This document shows, piece after piece, positions 26,128-34,327 of a DNA stretch of 35,442 nt. The notes under the pieces are model-generated. The model did not search any database. It had not been told where the DNA came from and saw only the letters and a program-made list of their open reading frames with translations. The stretch is from assembly GCF_029215985.1 (NCBI RefSeq), contig NZ_JAEMVC010000022.1:1-35442 (forward strand). The letters run 5' to 3'. This DNA is from Sulfurimonas sp. SAG-AH-194-C21. GTDB lineage: Bacteria > Campylobacterota > Campylobacteria > Campylobacterales > Sulfurimonadaceae. The translations under genes were made by a program, and so were the position numbers. Within the stretch, counting starts at the first letter, position 1; each line of letters starts with the position of its first letter.

Positions 26128-27818
26128 TCTATATCCTTTAATGGTTCTGAGATGTAATATCCCTGAATATAGTCAATCCCAAGAGGAAGGATATACTCAT
26201 ATATATCTTCATTACAAACAAACTCTGCTAAAAGTTTCAACTTCTTTGCTTTAGCATAAAGTAAAATTGTTTGAACAATAATCTGACTATTTTCGTTTGT
26301 TGTAATATCTTTTATAAACGAGCCATCTATCTTTAAAACTTCTATCGGTAAACCTTCAAGTTGAGCAAAATTAGAACACTGAATACCAAAATCATCGATA
26401 AGTATTTTAACACCTAGCTTGTGTACATCACATATAATATCTTTAATCTCTGGAGTAATAGACTTGTACTCTAAAATTTCCAAGGAGATATTTTGTGCAC
26501 AAAGAGGGTGATTTACAAGAGTTTCTGTAATAAAAGATAAAAAATCATTTTGTAATATATCTGTGTCACAAATATTTACACTAAACATTTTAGATGTTTC
26601 TTCCGCTTTTTGACACGACTTAGTAAACATAACTTTAAAGATATCGTAAAGTTGACCGCTGTATAAAGCCGCATCTAAGAAATCAGCAGGTGAGTAAATA
26701 ACACCATCATAATCTAGCCTCACTAAGGCTTCATATTTCATAATCTCTTTACTTTTTGTATGAACTATAGGTTGGTAGTAGGCTAATAGTTTATTATTAG
26801 AAATCGCATCTTTTATTCGTTCTGACCATAAGTTTGTATTTTCAATTCTATGGATTATCTTTAAGTCATTTGAGTAAAACTGTATCTGATTTTTTCCCTT
26901 ATCACGAGCCTCTTGAAGAGCTAGTTCCGCTTTTCTTATCAAGTTTTCGCCATGCTGGTATGCTACACCTATCGTTGTGTCTATAGTTTTATTGAAATTG
27001 TCAGTTACTATATGAAGTTTAGAAATATCCTCTTTAATTTTTGTAATTTCGTCAGTTAAATGAGCAAAATCTTCGTCTTTCGTCACTAGAGCAAAGACAT
27101 CCCTATCTAAATGGTACACACTAAATTCACTAGAATACATACTCTGTAAAAAAGCAGCTAACTCTTTTAAAACGATATCTCCAACTTCAAAACCATTACT
27201 ATCATTTATCATGCTAAAACCAACGATATCTATAAGTATGAGTGTTTGATTCTTTTTCTTATCACAGTCAGTATTGAGTTGGATTCTATTTGGTAGTTTT
27301 GTCAACTGGTTATGTGTCATTTGATAATATGTGTCTTCATATTTTTTATTTAAATTTCGTAGTTGAATATACTGTGTTACACTATTGCGTATTGTAGTGT
27401 AAAGTTTATCAACTGTAAGTTCTGTTTTTTCTTTAAAGTCATTTATGTCATATTCTTCTATTATTTCCATCTTTGGGATAACATCAGCCTGACCTGTACG
27501 TATAACAAGACGGATAAAATCATTTTTCTGCTCATTACGAATGATATTTACAAGATCTAACCCAGCTGTCGGTGTTTCCATCACAACATCAATAAGTGCT
27601 AATGCTATATCGCTATTCTCTAGTAAAATTTCTTGTGCAACTCCAGCACTATTTGCATGTAAAAGTTTTATTTCAAAGTCTTTAAAAGTCATACTTGAGA
27701 GTACTATTTTGGTTATATCATGGATAGACTCTTCATCATCAACTATCAAGACTTTATAAATAGGTTTTTTTATCTTTGAAGAATTTTTATTCCTATTACT
27801 AGGTTTTATATTAAGCAT
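26124..27818 (-). CDS. Response regulator with degenerate GGDEF and intact EAL domain
   Basis: Cyclic-di-GMP effector, 564 aa. The REC domain (about 20-145) has the acidic pocket Asp27/Asp28, phosphoacceptor Asp77 (ALIDVVM) and Thr108 (RTGQ). A short helix leads to a GGDEF-like domain (about 165-305, LTKLPNRIQLNTD, ILIDIVGFSMINDSNGFEVGD) whose active loop reads HLDRDVF in place of GGDEF, so cyclase activity is unlikely. The EAL domain (about 325-560) keeps EALVRL, the Asn of SVNI, LEILEY, IDDFG, KIDGSF, AEF and QGYYIS, so it should hydrolyse c-di-GMP. First gene of the trio; start ATG with AGGAGAAGGG upstream. Confidence 0.93.
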   Translation of the reverse strand: MLNIKPSNRNKNSSKIKKPIYKVLIVDDEESIHDITKIVLSSMTFKDFEIKLLHANSAGVAQEILLENSDIALALIDVVMETPTAGLDLVNIIRNEQKNDFIRLVIRTGQADVIPKMEIIEEYDINDFKEKTELTVDKLYTTIRNSVTQYIQLRNLNKKYEDTYYQMTHNQLTKLPNRIQLNTDCDKKKNQTLILIDIVGFSMINDSNGFEVGDIVLKELAAFLQSMYSSEFSVYHLDRDVFALVTKDEDFAHLTDEITKIKEDISKLHIVTDNFNKTIDTTIGVAYQHGENLIRKAELALQEARDKGKNQIQFYSNDLKIIHRIENTNLWSERIKDAISNNKLLAYYQPIVHTKSKEIMKYEALVRLDYDGVIYSPADFLDAALYSGQLYDIFKVMFTKSCQKAEETSKMFSVNICDTDILQNDFLSFITETLVNHPLCAQNISLEILEYKSITPEIKDIICDVHKLGVKILIDDFGIQCSNFAQLEGLPIEVLKIDGSFIKDITTNENSQIIVQTILLYAKAKKLKLLAEFVCNEDIYEYILPLGIDYIQGYYISEPLKDIE

Positions 27819-27838
27819 ATATCCCTTCTCCTGCTTTG

Positions 27839-27844
27839 ATTATA
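27839..27844 (-). promoter_or_regulatory. -10 hexamer for the REC/EAL-binding protein-kinase operon
   Basis: A perfect TATAAT on the minus strand, 20 nt upstream of the ATG at 27818, with the ribosome binding site AGGAGAAGGG between. A 12-bp palindrome, TATCTTAAGATA (27861-27872), lies where the -35 would be and could be an operator. Confidence 0.5.
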
Positions 27845-27860
27845 ATATACTACCCCTATA

Positions 27861-27872
27861 TATCTTAAGATA
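27861..27872. promoter_or_regulatory. 12-bp palindrome at the -35 position of the signalling operon
   Basis: TATCTTAAGATA is a perfect palindrome 17-28 bp upstream of the -10 hexamer at 27839-27844, and its left half repeats partly as TAAGAT at 27871-27876. It may bind a regulator, but a 12-bp AT-rich palindrome may be chance. Confidence 0.3.
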
Positions 27873-27938
27873 AGATTTTTAAATACATCAGTGTTAAATT
27901 CGGGCATCACTATAAGCACTATCCTTTGTAATATTCAC

Positions 27939-29060
27939 TCATCCACATTGGTACATTTTATATAAGTCGTTTAAACCTATATCATTACTCTGCATAAAAG
28001 AGATATTAAGTTCATATAGTTTATTTAATATCTTCATTTTATCATCTGCTGAATGTATTTCTCTGTGGCAATTGGGACACAAAGAAACAATGTTATCGAC
28101 ATCATCAAGTTTAAAATTGTAGTTTTTTTGTTGAAACATGGGTATAACATGGTGCCCTTCAACATAGTTCTCTCCTTTTGAGATAAAGGTATGATGTTCA
28201 TTGTTTATACTGCATAAAAAGCCATCTCTTTTCTTCGCATCCAAGATTAAAGCAGCATCGCGTTTGACTCTTTTTTCGCCAACACTATTGTTAACCTCAC
28301 AAGTACTTGTGCTAAAAAACATATCGCTAAAACTTACTTTTTCATAGAGCACTTCTATATGGGCTATCATTTCATCTCGTATTGATAGTTGACCGCCACA
28401 GAGTTGTAAAATATTTAAATCAACTAAAGAGTTGATAACCCAAGTGTTAAACTTTCCAAACTTACTGGATTGACCCGACTCAGCTCTAAAACTATTGATT
28501 TTGATTAAATCTTTATATCTTTCATACTCTGCTATATCTTTATATCCAGTGATGTGTACTAAATTTTCACTCATAAATTTTGCAGAAATAGTTTTGTTCT
28601 CTAAAAGTAGTTTAAAAAGAATTCTAAAGGGAAATAGCTTCAGTCCTTGTACTTTCTCAGTTGCAGCATTTGGATAAGTAGTATTATCTAACTGATTTAC
28701 AACAAGTTTGAGGCACTCTTTATAATTTTCTTGTTTATAGTAGTTTAATAATAGATTGCCTTCAATACTTAATGATAAATCATGATTTTTATTTCTCTGT
28801 ATAAAACCATAAAAAAGAGCAGGTTTATAAAAGTGGGTTTTCAGACTCTCATTTTTGTCAGCATTAAACTTAGTTGTTAAGTAGTGTAAAATCTCTTCTT
28901 TATATTCTTTTTCTTTTACATAACCATTTACAAGTGATTTTTCTTTGATGAAGGAGAGTATTCCGATAGTTCGATTATTCATCTTTGAGTTATCACCCAA
29001 AAAAGAATCAAAACCCTTACCATTACCTGGAGCTTGCCAAAAGTTTTTTGCTACGTCCAT
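27939..29060 (-). CDS. HNH restriction endonuclease (type II, partner of C5 methyltransferase)
   Basis: Predicted type II restriction enzyme, 373 aa. The N-terminal two thirds (about 1-260) are a helical, winged-helix-like region of unknown family with LSLSIEGNLLLNYY and LSIRDEMIAHIEVLYE. The C-terminal HNH nuclease (about 278-340) has VEGHHVIPMF (His303/His304), DNIVSLCPNCHREIH with Asn323, Cys328/Cys331 and His332, and Cys283 upstream as a possible fourth zinc ligand position. It begins 1 nt after the methyltransferase gene, the usual sign of a restriction-modification pair. The recognition site cannot be read. The start is the first ATG (29058-29060), with only a weak ribosome binding site. 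Confidence 0.85.
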   Translation of the reverse strand: MDVAKNFWQAPGNGKGFDSFLGDNSKMNNRTIGILSFIKEKSLVNGYVKEKEYKEEILHYLTTKFNADKNESLKTHFYKPALFYGFIQRNKNHDLSLSIEGNLLLNYYKQENYKECLKLVVNQLDNTTYPNAATEKVQGLKLFPFRILFKLLLENKTISAKFMSENLVHITGYKDIAEYERYKDLIKINSFRAESGQSSKFGKFNTWVINSLVDLNILQLCGGQLSIRDEMIAHIEVLYEKVSFSDMFFSTSTCEVNNSVGEKRVKRDAALILDAKKRDGFLCSINNEHHTFISKGENYVEGHHVIPMFQQKNYNFKLDDVDNIVSLCPNCHREIHSADDKMKILNKLYELNISFMQSNDIGLNDLYKMYQCG

Positions 29061-29061
29061 C

Positions 29062-30102
29062 TTACTTAGGAATAGTAGAAAGGAGTTGGTCTATAAGTTT
29101 AGGAGGAACCCCTTCTCCAATAACTTGTCTAATAAGATTTTCACTTGCCCACTCAGGTGGGGTCCAAGAATCTGGTAGCCCAGTTAGTATAAATATCTCT
29201 TTAAGTGTTAAAACTCTAGCATCACTATATGTGCCATTTTCAAGTAGTCTGCCAGGATGCACATTGTTTTGAGAAGAGACTGAACCATTTGCCATAGTGA
29301 TTGTTGGTGCTGGTTTATCCCACTCAATTCGTTTATATGTTGTATCGTAACCTTTTATTCTCGTACCATCTTGCTTTTTAGGATAATGCACCTTGTTGTG
29401 TAATGCAGTTTTACCTGTTGGCGTTTGCTTTAAAAAAGATATATGTCTATCGTTATGCACTTTGGCCTTGTGAAACGCAACTGATGATGTCTCTCCACTC
29501 TCTAAACTTGGAAGATGCTCTATCATCTCTCTCACAGTGATTTTATCTTCTTTAGCTGGCAATTCCCACTTATGGAGTTTTGAGATAAGGTAAATAGCAC
29601 GCTTTCGGCTTTGTGGTGTACCATAATCAGAAGCATCAACAACTACTGGATTTATTATGTAACCTAAGGGCTCTAATTCTTGCTTTATATAGTCCGTGAT
29701 TTTAATAGTTTCACCATTATGTACCAAGTATGTTTTTAAAACCTTTGGTACATTTTCGATAAGGATATTATTTGGTTGTAACTCTGTTGCTAATTTTATT
29801 ACATATTTTATAAGAGAATTTCGAGGGTCATTTTCTTGCATTTTACCCGCAAGACTCATACCTTGACAGGGTGGCGTTGCGATTAAAAAATCACACTTCT
29901 TCTTTTTTGCAGCAGTTAAAACACTATTAAATACTGCATCATTTGTGATATCGCCTTGAATCATCTTACATCTTGTATGCATCTCTTGATGAAACTGTGC
30001 ACGATTGTCTAAAAGTTCGTTCGCTACTACAATATCAATATGGTGTTTTTTAATATATGTTTCTGCAATTCCTACATTTGCGAATAATGATACTCCGTTC
30101 AA
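29062..30102 (-). CDS. DNA (cytosine-5-) methyltransferase
   Basis: Type II modification enzyme, 346 aa. It has motif I as VSLFANVGIAETYI (4-17; usual form DLFSGxGG, so both the first Gly and the Ser are changed), motif IV ATPPCQGMSLAG with catalytic Cys79, motif VI ENVPK (116-120), motif VIII GTPQSRKRAIYL (161-172), a target-recognition region of about 190-285, motif IX RVLTLKEIFILTGLPD, and motif X IGEGVPPKL. The start codon is TTG (30100-30102), with AGGA about 9 nt upstream and an in-frame TAA just before, so no upstream ATG is possible. Homology at motif I supports this start. Together with the HNH gene it forms a restriction-modification pair inserted downstream of flhB. Confidence 0.92.
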   Translation of the reverse strand: MNGVSLFANVGIAETYIKKHHIDIVVANELLDNRAQFHQEMHTRCKMIQGDITNDAVFNSVLTAAKKKKCDFLIATPPCQGMSLAGKMQENDPRNSLIKYVIKLATELQPNNILIENVPKVLKTYLVHNGETIKITDYIKQELEPLGYIINPVVVDASDYGTPQSRKRAIYLISKLHKWELPAKEDKITVREMIEHLPSLESGETSSVAFHKAKVHNDRHISFLKQTPTGKTALHNKVHYPKKQDGTRIKGYDTTYKRIEWDKPAPTITMANGSVSSQNNVHPGRLLENGTYSDARVLTLKEIFILTGLPDSWTPPEWASENLIRQVIGEGVPPKLIDQLLSTIPK

Positions 30103-30183
30103 ATAGTGCTTCCTAATTTTTTATTTATTTTACTATAATTTTTGTAATCTAGCCATTAATATGGCATTTTGTAATAATTAACT

Positions 30184-31236
30184 TTATTTATTATTCATTT
30201 TATAGACATATGCGAGAACTTCAGCCACTGCACCAAAAAGTGCTTCTGGAATTGGTTTATCAACTTCAACCTCAGCATAAAGAGAACGAGCAAGAGGAGG
30301 ATTTTGTACTATATGCACATCATTTTCACGCCCTATCTTTTTAATCTGTTGCGCTATATGGTCCATTCCCTTAGCAACAACAACAGGTGCCCTAGTCTTC
30401 TCTTCATCATATTTTATTGCAACTGCATAGTGCGTTGGGTTAGTAATGATAACATCTGCATTTGGTACTTCTGCCATCATGCGTTGGCGTGAAATTTCCA
30501 TCTGTTTTTGTTTTATTTTTGATTTAATTAGAGGATCTCCCTCCATATTTTTCATCTCATCTTTGATTTCTTGTTTAGTCATTTTAAGTCCATCAAAATA
30601 CTGTTTTCGGACAATGACAATATCAATAAGTGCAAAAAAGAAAATTACTAGCAACATAACTAGTGCAATAAGAATCATCTTATCTTTTAGCCAGTCAAGT
30701 TGATCATGCAAATCAAAAAGTGCTACAGTAGGGAGTTCTTCGATAAATAAGAAGAAGAAAATAAAACCTACACCTAGTGTAGTATGTGCCTTAAAGGTTA
30801 TTTTTACACCTTCTATAATTTTTTTCATACTAAAAAGATTTTTAGCACCTTTAATAGGGTCAAGTTTTTTAAAATCTGGGACTAATGATTTTGTTGTAAA
30901 AAGAAATCCAAATTGAGCTAAAGCCGCTATCACTCCGGCAATAGCTACTGCTAGAGCTAAAGGAATTACCATCAAAAGTATCTCTTTAAATGTAACAATA
31001 GCGATATCTAGCATAAAAGGCTTATCCAATGGAGTCCCAACAAGCGAAAAATAGTACTTAAATAGGTTTGTCATATGATCAGCGATATAAGGAAAAAGCA
31101 TCAGTACAGCTAAAATAGCAACAAAAAGAGTTATGACACCTGATGTATCTTGAGACTTTGGAACATTCCCTTCTTTTCGGGCATCTTCTATCTTTTTATC
31201 GGTGGGTTCTTCTGTTTTTTCTCCATCATCAGCCAT
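30184..31236 (-). CDS. flhB: Flagellar export apparatus protein FlhB
   Basis: Substrate-specificity switch of the flagellar type III export gate. The 350-aa protein has four membrane segments (about 33-52, 83-110, 145-168 and 186-210) and a cytosolic C-terminal domain with the autocleavage site NPTH (266-269), in VIITNPTHYAVAIKYD. The N-terminal ADDGEKTEEPTDKKIEDARKEG matches the conserved start. It begins 11 nt after the LPP20-like gene and is followed by an 81-nt gap before the methyltransferase gene. The NPTH motif rules out a frameshifted or non-processing homologue. Confidence 0.96.
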   Translation of the reverse strand: MADDGEKTEEPTDKKIEDARKEGNVPKSQDTSGVITLFVAILAVLMLFPYIADHMTNLFKYYFSLVGTPLDKPFMLDIAIVTFKEILLMVIPLALAVAIAGVIAALAQFGFLFTTKSLVPDFKKLDPIKGAKNLFSMKKIIEGVKITFKAHTTLGVGFIFFFLFIEELPTVALFDLHDQLDWLKDKMILIALVMLLVIFFFALIDIVIVRKQYFDGLKMTKQEIKDEMKNMEGDPLIKSKIKQKQMEISRQRMMAEVPNADVIITNPTHYAVAIKYDEEKTRAPVVVAKGMDHIAQQIKKIGRENDVHIVQNPPLARSLYAEVEVDKPIPEALFGAVAEVLAYVYKMNNK

Positions 31237-31247
31237 TTATCATTTTC

Positions 31248-32243
31248 CTATCGCTTAGGCTTTGTAACAACTTTGAGTGTTGTAAAACTTTTTTTATCTA
31301 GAAACTCTATAAGTTCATCAAAGTTTTTATACTTTTCTTCATCTATCAACTCACTATCAGCATAAGCAAAACTATCAAAATGTAGCTTGTTTTTTGAAAA
31401 GACAAGTACATACAAGTCGTAAGTCTCAACACCCTGAGTAATTAAACCCGCTTCGGGGATAGTCTCAAACTCTTCATCTGGAATCTTTTGAGGAGCTACT
31501 TTTGATATTTTAACATTTCGAATGAGAGTAGAGACTGTTCCATCTTCATAAACACTCAGTATACTGACATAACCATCTTTTTTGGACACTACATTAAAGT
31601 AAAACTTATCTCCATCATATAAAATATCTCTTTTTTTACTCGTCTTTAAACTTAGCTCTTTGCTATAAGTAGAGGTAAAAAATGATGCAAAATCTTTTTT
31701 GTCAAGCACTTGAATCACTGACTTGTATTTTATAAACCATTTTTTATCTTTTCGCAGTAGAGAAAAATCTATATTTTTACCTAAAGATTTTTTCAACTTT
31801 TTCGCTATCATTGTGTGCTTAAGATAAGGGTTCAGATTCGTATTTTGAGTAATATTTAGCAGTCTCAGTTTTTTGTAAAACTTATCAAGAGAAGGAATAT
31901 TTTCATACTCTACAGCCACATAGTAGTTGCCATTATAATACTCCATCTTCAAAAGCTCATAATCATTTAACATAGATTTAGACCTCTGCAAAGAAGAGAA
32001 CTCATCACTACTCTCAAACTTTCCATTAGATAACTTTTCACTCTGTTTCATTGAAGTCTCTACACTTACAGATATTTGTGAGCTGATGTCGTTGAGTGCT
32101 TCTTGTTTTGCTTTTACATCATTTTCACCTATACCATATCCTATGTAGCTATTTGCCTTTGTTTTTTGTACATTTAGGTACCACATAGGATTTGCCATAA
32201 GAGTACTCGAAACAATACAAACAAGTAATATAAAAAATTTCAC
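31248..32243 (-). CDS. Secreted LPP20/DUF4384-like partner of the caspase lipoprotein
   Basis: Exported protein, 331 aa from GTG at 32241-32243, which lies 1 nt after the caspase stop, with AGGA about 14 nt upstream. From this start there is a clean signal peptide (KFFILLVCIVSSTLMA, then NPMWY). The frame also stays open upstream over the 3' end of the caspase gene, but that extension lacks a signal and is unlikely. Residues about 20-110 match the LPP20-like pattern (PxWYLN, IGYGIGENDVKAKQEALNDI, QISVSVETS). Residues about 198-295 resemble DUF4384 (LYDGDKFYFNVVSKKDGYVSIL, then RNVKI). DUF4384 is often fused to bacterial caspase-fold proteins, which fits the tight pairing. flhB follows 11 nt later. 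Confidence 0.8.
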   Translation of the reverse strand: MKFFILLVCIVSSTLMANPMWYLNVQKTKANSYIGYGIGENDVKAKQEALNDISSQISVSVETSMKQSEKLSNGKFESSDEFSSLQRSKSMLNDYELLKMEYYNGNYYVAVEYENIPSLDKFYKKLRLLNITQNTNLNPYLKHTMIAKKLKKSLGKNIDFSLLRKDKKWFIKYKSVIQVLDKKDFASFFTSTYSKELSLKTSKKRDILYDGDKFYFNVVSKKDGYVSILSVYEDGTVSTLIRNVKISKVAPQKIPDEEFETIPEAGLITQGVETYDLYVLVFSKNKLHFDSFAYADSELIDEEKYKNFDELIEFLDKKSFTTLKVVTKPKR

Positions 32244-32244
32244 C

Positions 32245-33750
32245 CTATAGTTCCATCCTAAAGTTACCCTCAATAGTAGGTTCTTGAGTTCTACTATCTC
32301 CGTACTCTTCGATACTTGTCTCATATGTTTGTATCTTTGTATCTTTATACAGTTTTTTAATTGTTGTACCACCCTCAATAATATTTTTCATGATATAAAA
32401 GCTAAAAAGACGGTGTCCTTTTTTATTATAACCGTTGGAGTATTGGTTTGATTTTCCTGCACTAAGAACTACCATTTTTTCTTTGTTAAAGCTTACTGAT
32501 TTGGCTACCATTTTGGTTGCTGCTACACCTTTAAGAACTGACTTACCATCAGTTACTCCTGAGAAGCATGAGTCTACTATAGCTACTATCTTTTTTGCTT
32601 TAGAGTCTGCTAGTTTTGAGTAAATGTTTTGGAGGGAGAAGAACTTCTCATCTCCTACATAGTCTGGTTCTGTATCTGCTGTTAGCATGAATGGTTCATT
32701 TTTCAAGCTTGGAACTGGTACACCGTGACCGTTGTAGTAGAAGTATATGCTATCGCCCTCTTTAACACGTCGTAGCATTTTTTTCATACTTGTTTTTATG
32801 TGTGCCTGACTTGCTTTTGAGTTTATCAATACATAAGAGTTTGCATTTGGAACTCCTAGTTTTTTTTTGGCTATTTTTACGAACATCTCAGCACTTCGTT
32901 TAGCATAGCTAATGTTATCTGTAAATTCGTACTGTTCTATGCCTACTACAAAGAGCCATTTAGTTTTATCTTGTTTTACTGCTTTTGAAGTTGCTAGTAG
33001 TTTATCTAGTTCACTAAAGTTTGTGAGTTTACTTGTGTCGAAGGTACTTACAGAGTTCTTTGTTACTCTTATCTTACTCCCTTGGTAAGATGTGTCTATG
33101 TTTATATCGTTTTGAATATCAACTGCTACTCTTGTGTCATCTATGGTCATATTTGTAAATTGGGTTAAATATGCTTTCTTTTTGTAAGGAATCCTGATGT
33201 CTTTTAATCTTACACTTTTACCATCATACTCAAAGATAGCTTGTGCCTGTAAAACTTCAAACACATTACCAAAGTCCCTCGCTTCTTTTCTTGAAACCTT
33301 GAAAGCTATCTTTTTATGAAAATCTTTTTTATTTTCAAATCTTATATCTGCAAGAAAATAACTATTTTCAGCATCATATTGTAAGTTAGACATTAGCGGT
33401 TTACCCCAAGTGTATTGGAGCGCTTCTTTCATAGCTCGTAGTTGCGCATTACTTTTATTTAGTATGTATTCTTTTTGGTATTTTTCTACTCTTAGCTGTT
33501 GAGTTTTTCTACTCTTTGAAACTCTATTGTCAAACTCTTGGCTTGTTTCATATTGATCTTTTTGAAGGTTTAATACACTTGCTGGTTTAGGTAGTTTTTT
33601 TAATTCTCTTTGTGTCAAGCCTGTAAGTAATGTTGAAAAATCATCTGTACCTACTTTCTTTGGTACTTCTAGAGCAACACCCCTACGTCCACAAGAAGTA
33701 AAACTCAGTATCATCAAAAATAAAATTGTTAAAAGTATTGTTATTTTCAT
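32245..33750 (-). CDS. Caspase-like (C14) lipoprotein
   Basis: Predicted outer-face or periplasmic lipoprotein, 501 aa, with a caspase-fold peptidase domain. The signal has lipobox FTSC (Cys20) after a hydrophobic core. Residues about 40-250 form a beta-rich region of unknown family (RELKKLPKPASVLNL, AFKVSRKEARDFGNVFEVL). The caspase p20-like domain (about 262-460) starts KWLFVVGIEQYEF and carries the His/Cys dyad YYNGHG (His342) and DSCFSG (Cys395). It is thus likely active. ATG start with GAGGAAAA upstream. A run of nine A residues (32860-32868) lies in codons near residue 296. The partner gene begins immediately downstream. Substrate and trigger are unknown. Confidence 0.9.
   Translation of the reverse strand: MKITILLTILFLMILSFTSCGRRGVALEVPKKVGTDDFSTLLTGLTQRELKKLPKPASVLNLQKDQYETSQEFDNRVSKSRKTQQLRVEKYQKEYILNKSNAQLRAMKEALQYTWGKPLMSNLQYDAENSYFLADIRFENKKDFHKKIAFKVSRKEARDFGNVFEVLQAQAIFEYDGKSVRLKDIRIPYKKKAYLTQFTNMTIDDTRVAVDIQNDINIDTSYQGSKIRVTKNSVSTFDTSKLTNFSELDKLLATSKAVKQDKTKWLFVVGIEQYEFTDNISYAKRSAEMFVKIAKKKLGVPNANSYVLINSKASQAHIKTSMKKMLRRVKEGDSIYFYYNGHGVPVPSLKNEPFMLTADTEPDYVGDEKFFSLQNIYSKLADSKAKKIVAIVDSCFSGVTDGKSVLKGVAATKMVAKSVSFNKEKMVVLSAGKSNQYSNGYNKKGHRLFSFYIMKNIIEGGTTIKKLYKDTKIQTYETSIEEYGDSRTQEPTIEGNFRMEL
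32860..32868 (-). repeat. A9 homopolymer inside the caspase gene
   Basis: Nine T residues on the plus strand encode the Lys-Lys-Lys of AKKKLG. Slippage would frameshift upstream of the His/Cys dyad and abolish the peptidase. Confidence 0.7.
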
Positions 33751-33812
33751 AGTTGTTTTTTCCTCAGTATTTTTTTACTATTGGTTACTAAATAAAGATT
33801 GAATTATTAAAG

Positions 33813-34286
33813 TTATTGTCCTGCCCTAGCACACCTAACATAGCTCTTACTCAGCTTCACGAGGCCCAGGGTATTGCCAGAGTAAAACTGAATAAGCCAA
33901 GCAAACTTAGAGTCCAAAACATTTGCTGAAGAAGACCAATAGACACTAAGAATACCATATCCAGATTCTATTTTAATTAAAGGTTCTTTATTATTATCTA
34001 CTGTACTTTTCAACTGATTTATATCTGGCAAAAACCAATCATCATATCCAGCTAGTTTTAAATTTTGACAATACTCTTTTGCACTATTCCAATCTAATTG
34101 TACTGTTTCTGTTTCTGTATTATCTTGCCACATTAAGCCATCTAAAACTACATATGGTTTTTGATATCCTAATATTTCGTACTGTATGAAATTTTTTCTT
34201 TCCTTAGAGACTGAAGTGTCTATCACTATTTCTATACAAAAAAGTGTTGTTGTTAGTAATGTTATGCATAATAATTGTTTTAGCAT
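33813..34286 (-). CDS. Secreted single-domain DUF1566 (Lcl C-terminal type) protein
   Basis: The 157-aa protein has an N-terminal signal sequence (about 1-18) and one DUF1566 domain: LMWQDNT, LDWNSAKEYCQNLKLAGYDD, WFLPDINQLKSTVDN, YWSSSA, and the closing YVRCARAGQ. DUF1566 occurs in Lcl, a Legionella adhesin, and in fibrobacter-like proteins, often in many copies per marine genome; surface attachment is a guess. Start ATG with AGGAG about 11 nt upstream. It stands 62 nt ahead of the caspase gene on the same strand and could be co-transcribed. Confidence 0.85.
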   Translation of the reverse strand: MLKQLLCITLLTTTLFCIEIVIDTSVSKERKNFIQYEILGYQKPYVVLDGLMWQDNTETETVQLDWNSAKEYCQNLKLAGYDDWFLPDINQLKSTVDNNKEPLIKIESGYGILSVYWSSSANVLDSKFAWLIQFYSGNTLGLVKLSKSYVRCARAGQ

Positions 34287-34327
34287 TTATAAATATCTCC
34301 TCTTAAATTTCATATTTACTCTATAGT

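Noticed and set aside
29200..29260. TGGCAC on the minus strand as a sigma54 promoter
   Set aside because: No TTGCW element at the required spacing and it lies within the methyltransferase coding sequence.
32244..32378. Longer start of the LPP20-like gene overlapping the caspase gene
   Set aside because: The extension precedes the signal peptide and would make it internal; GTG 32243 gives a clean signal sequence.
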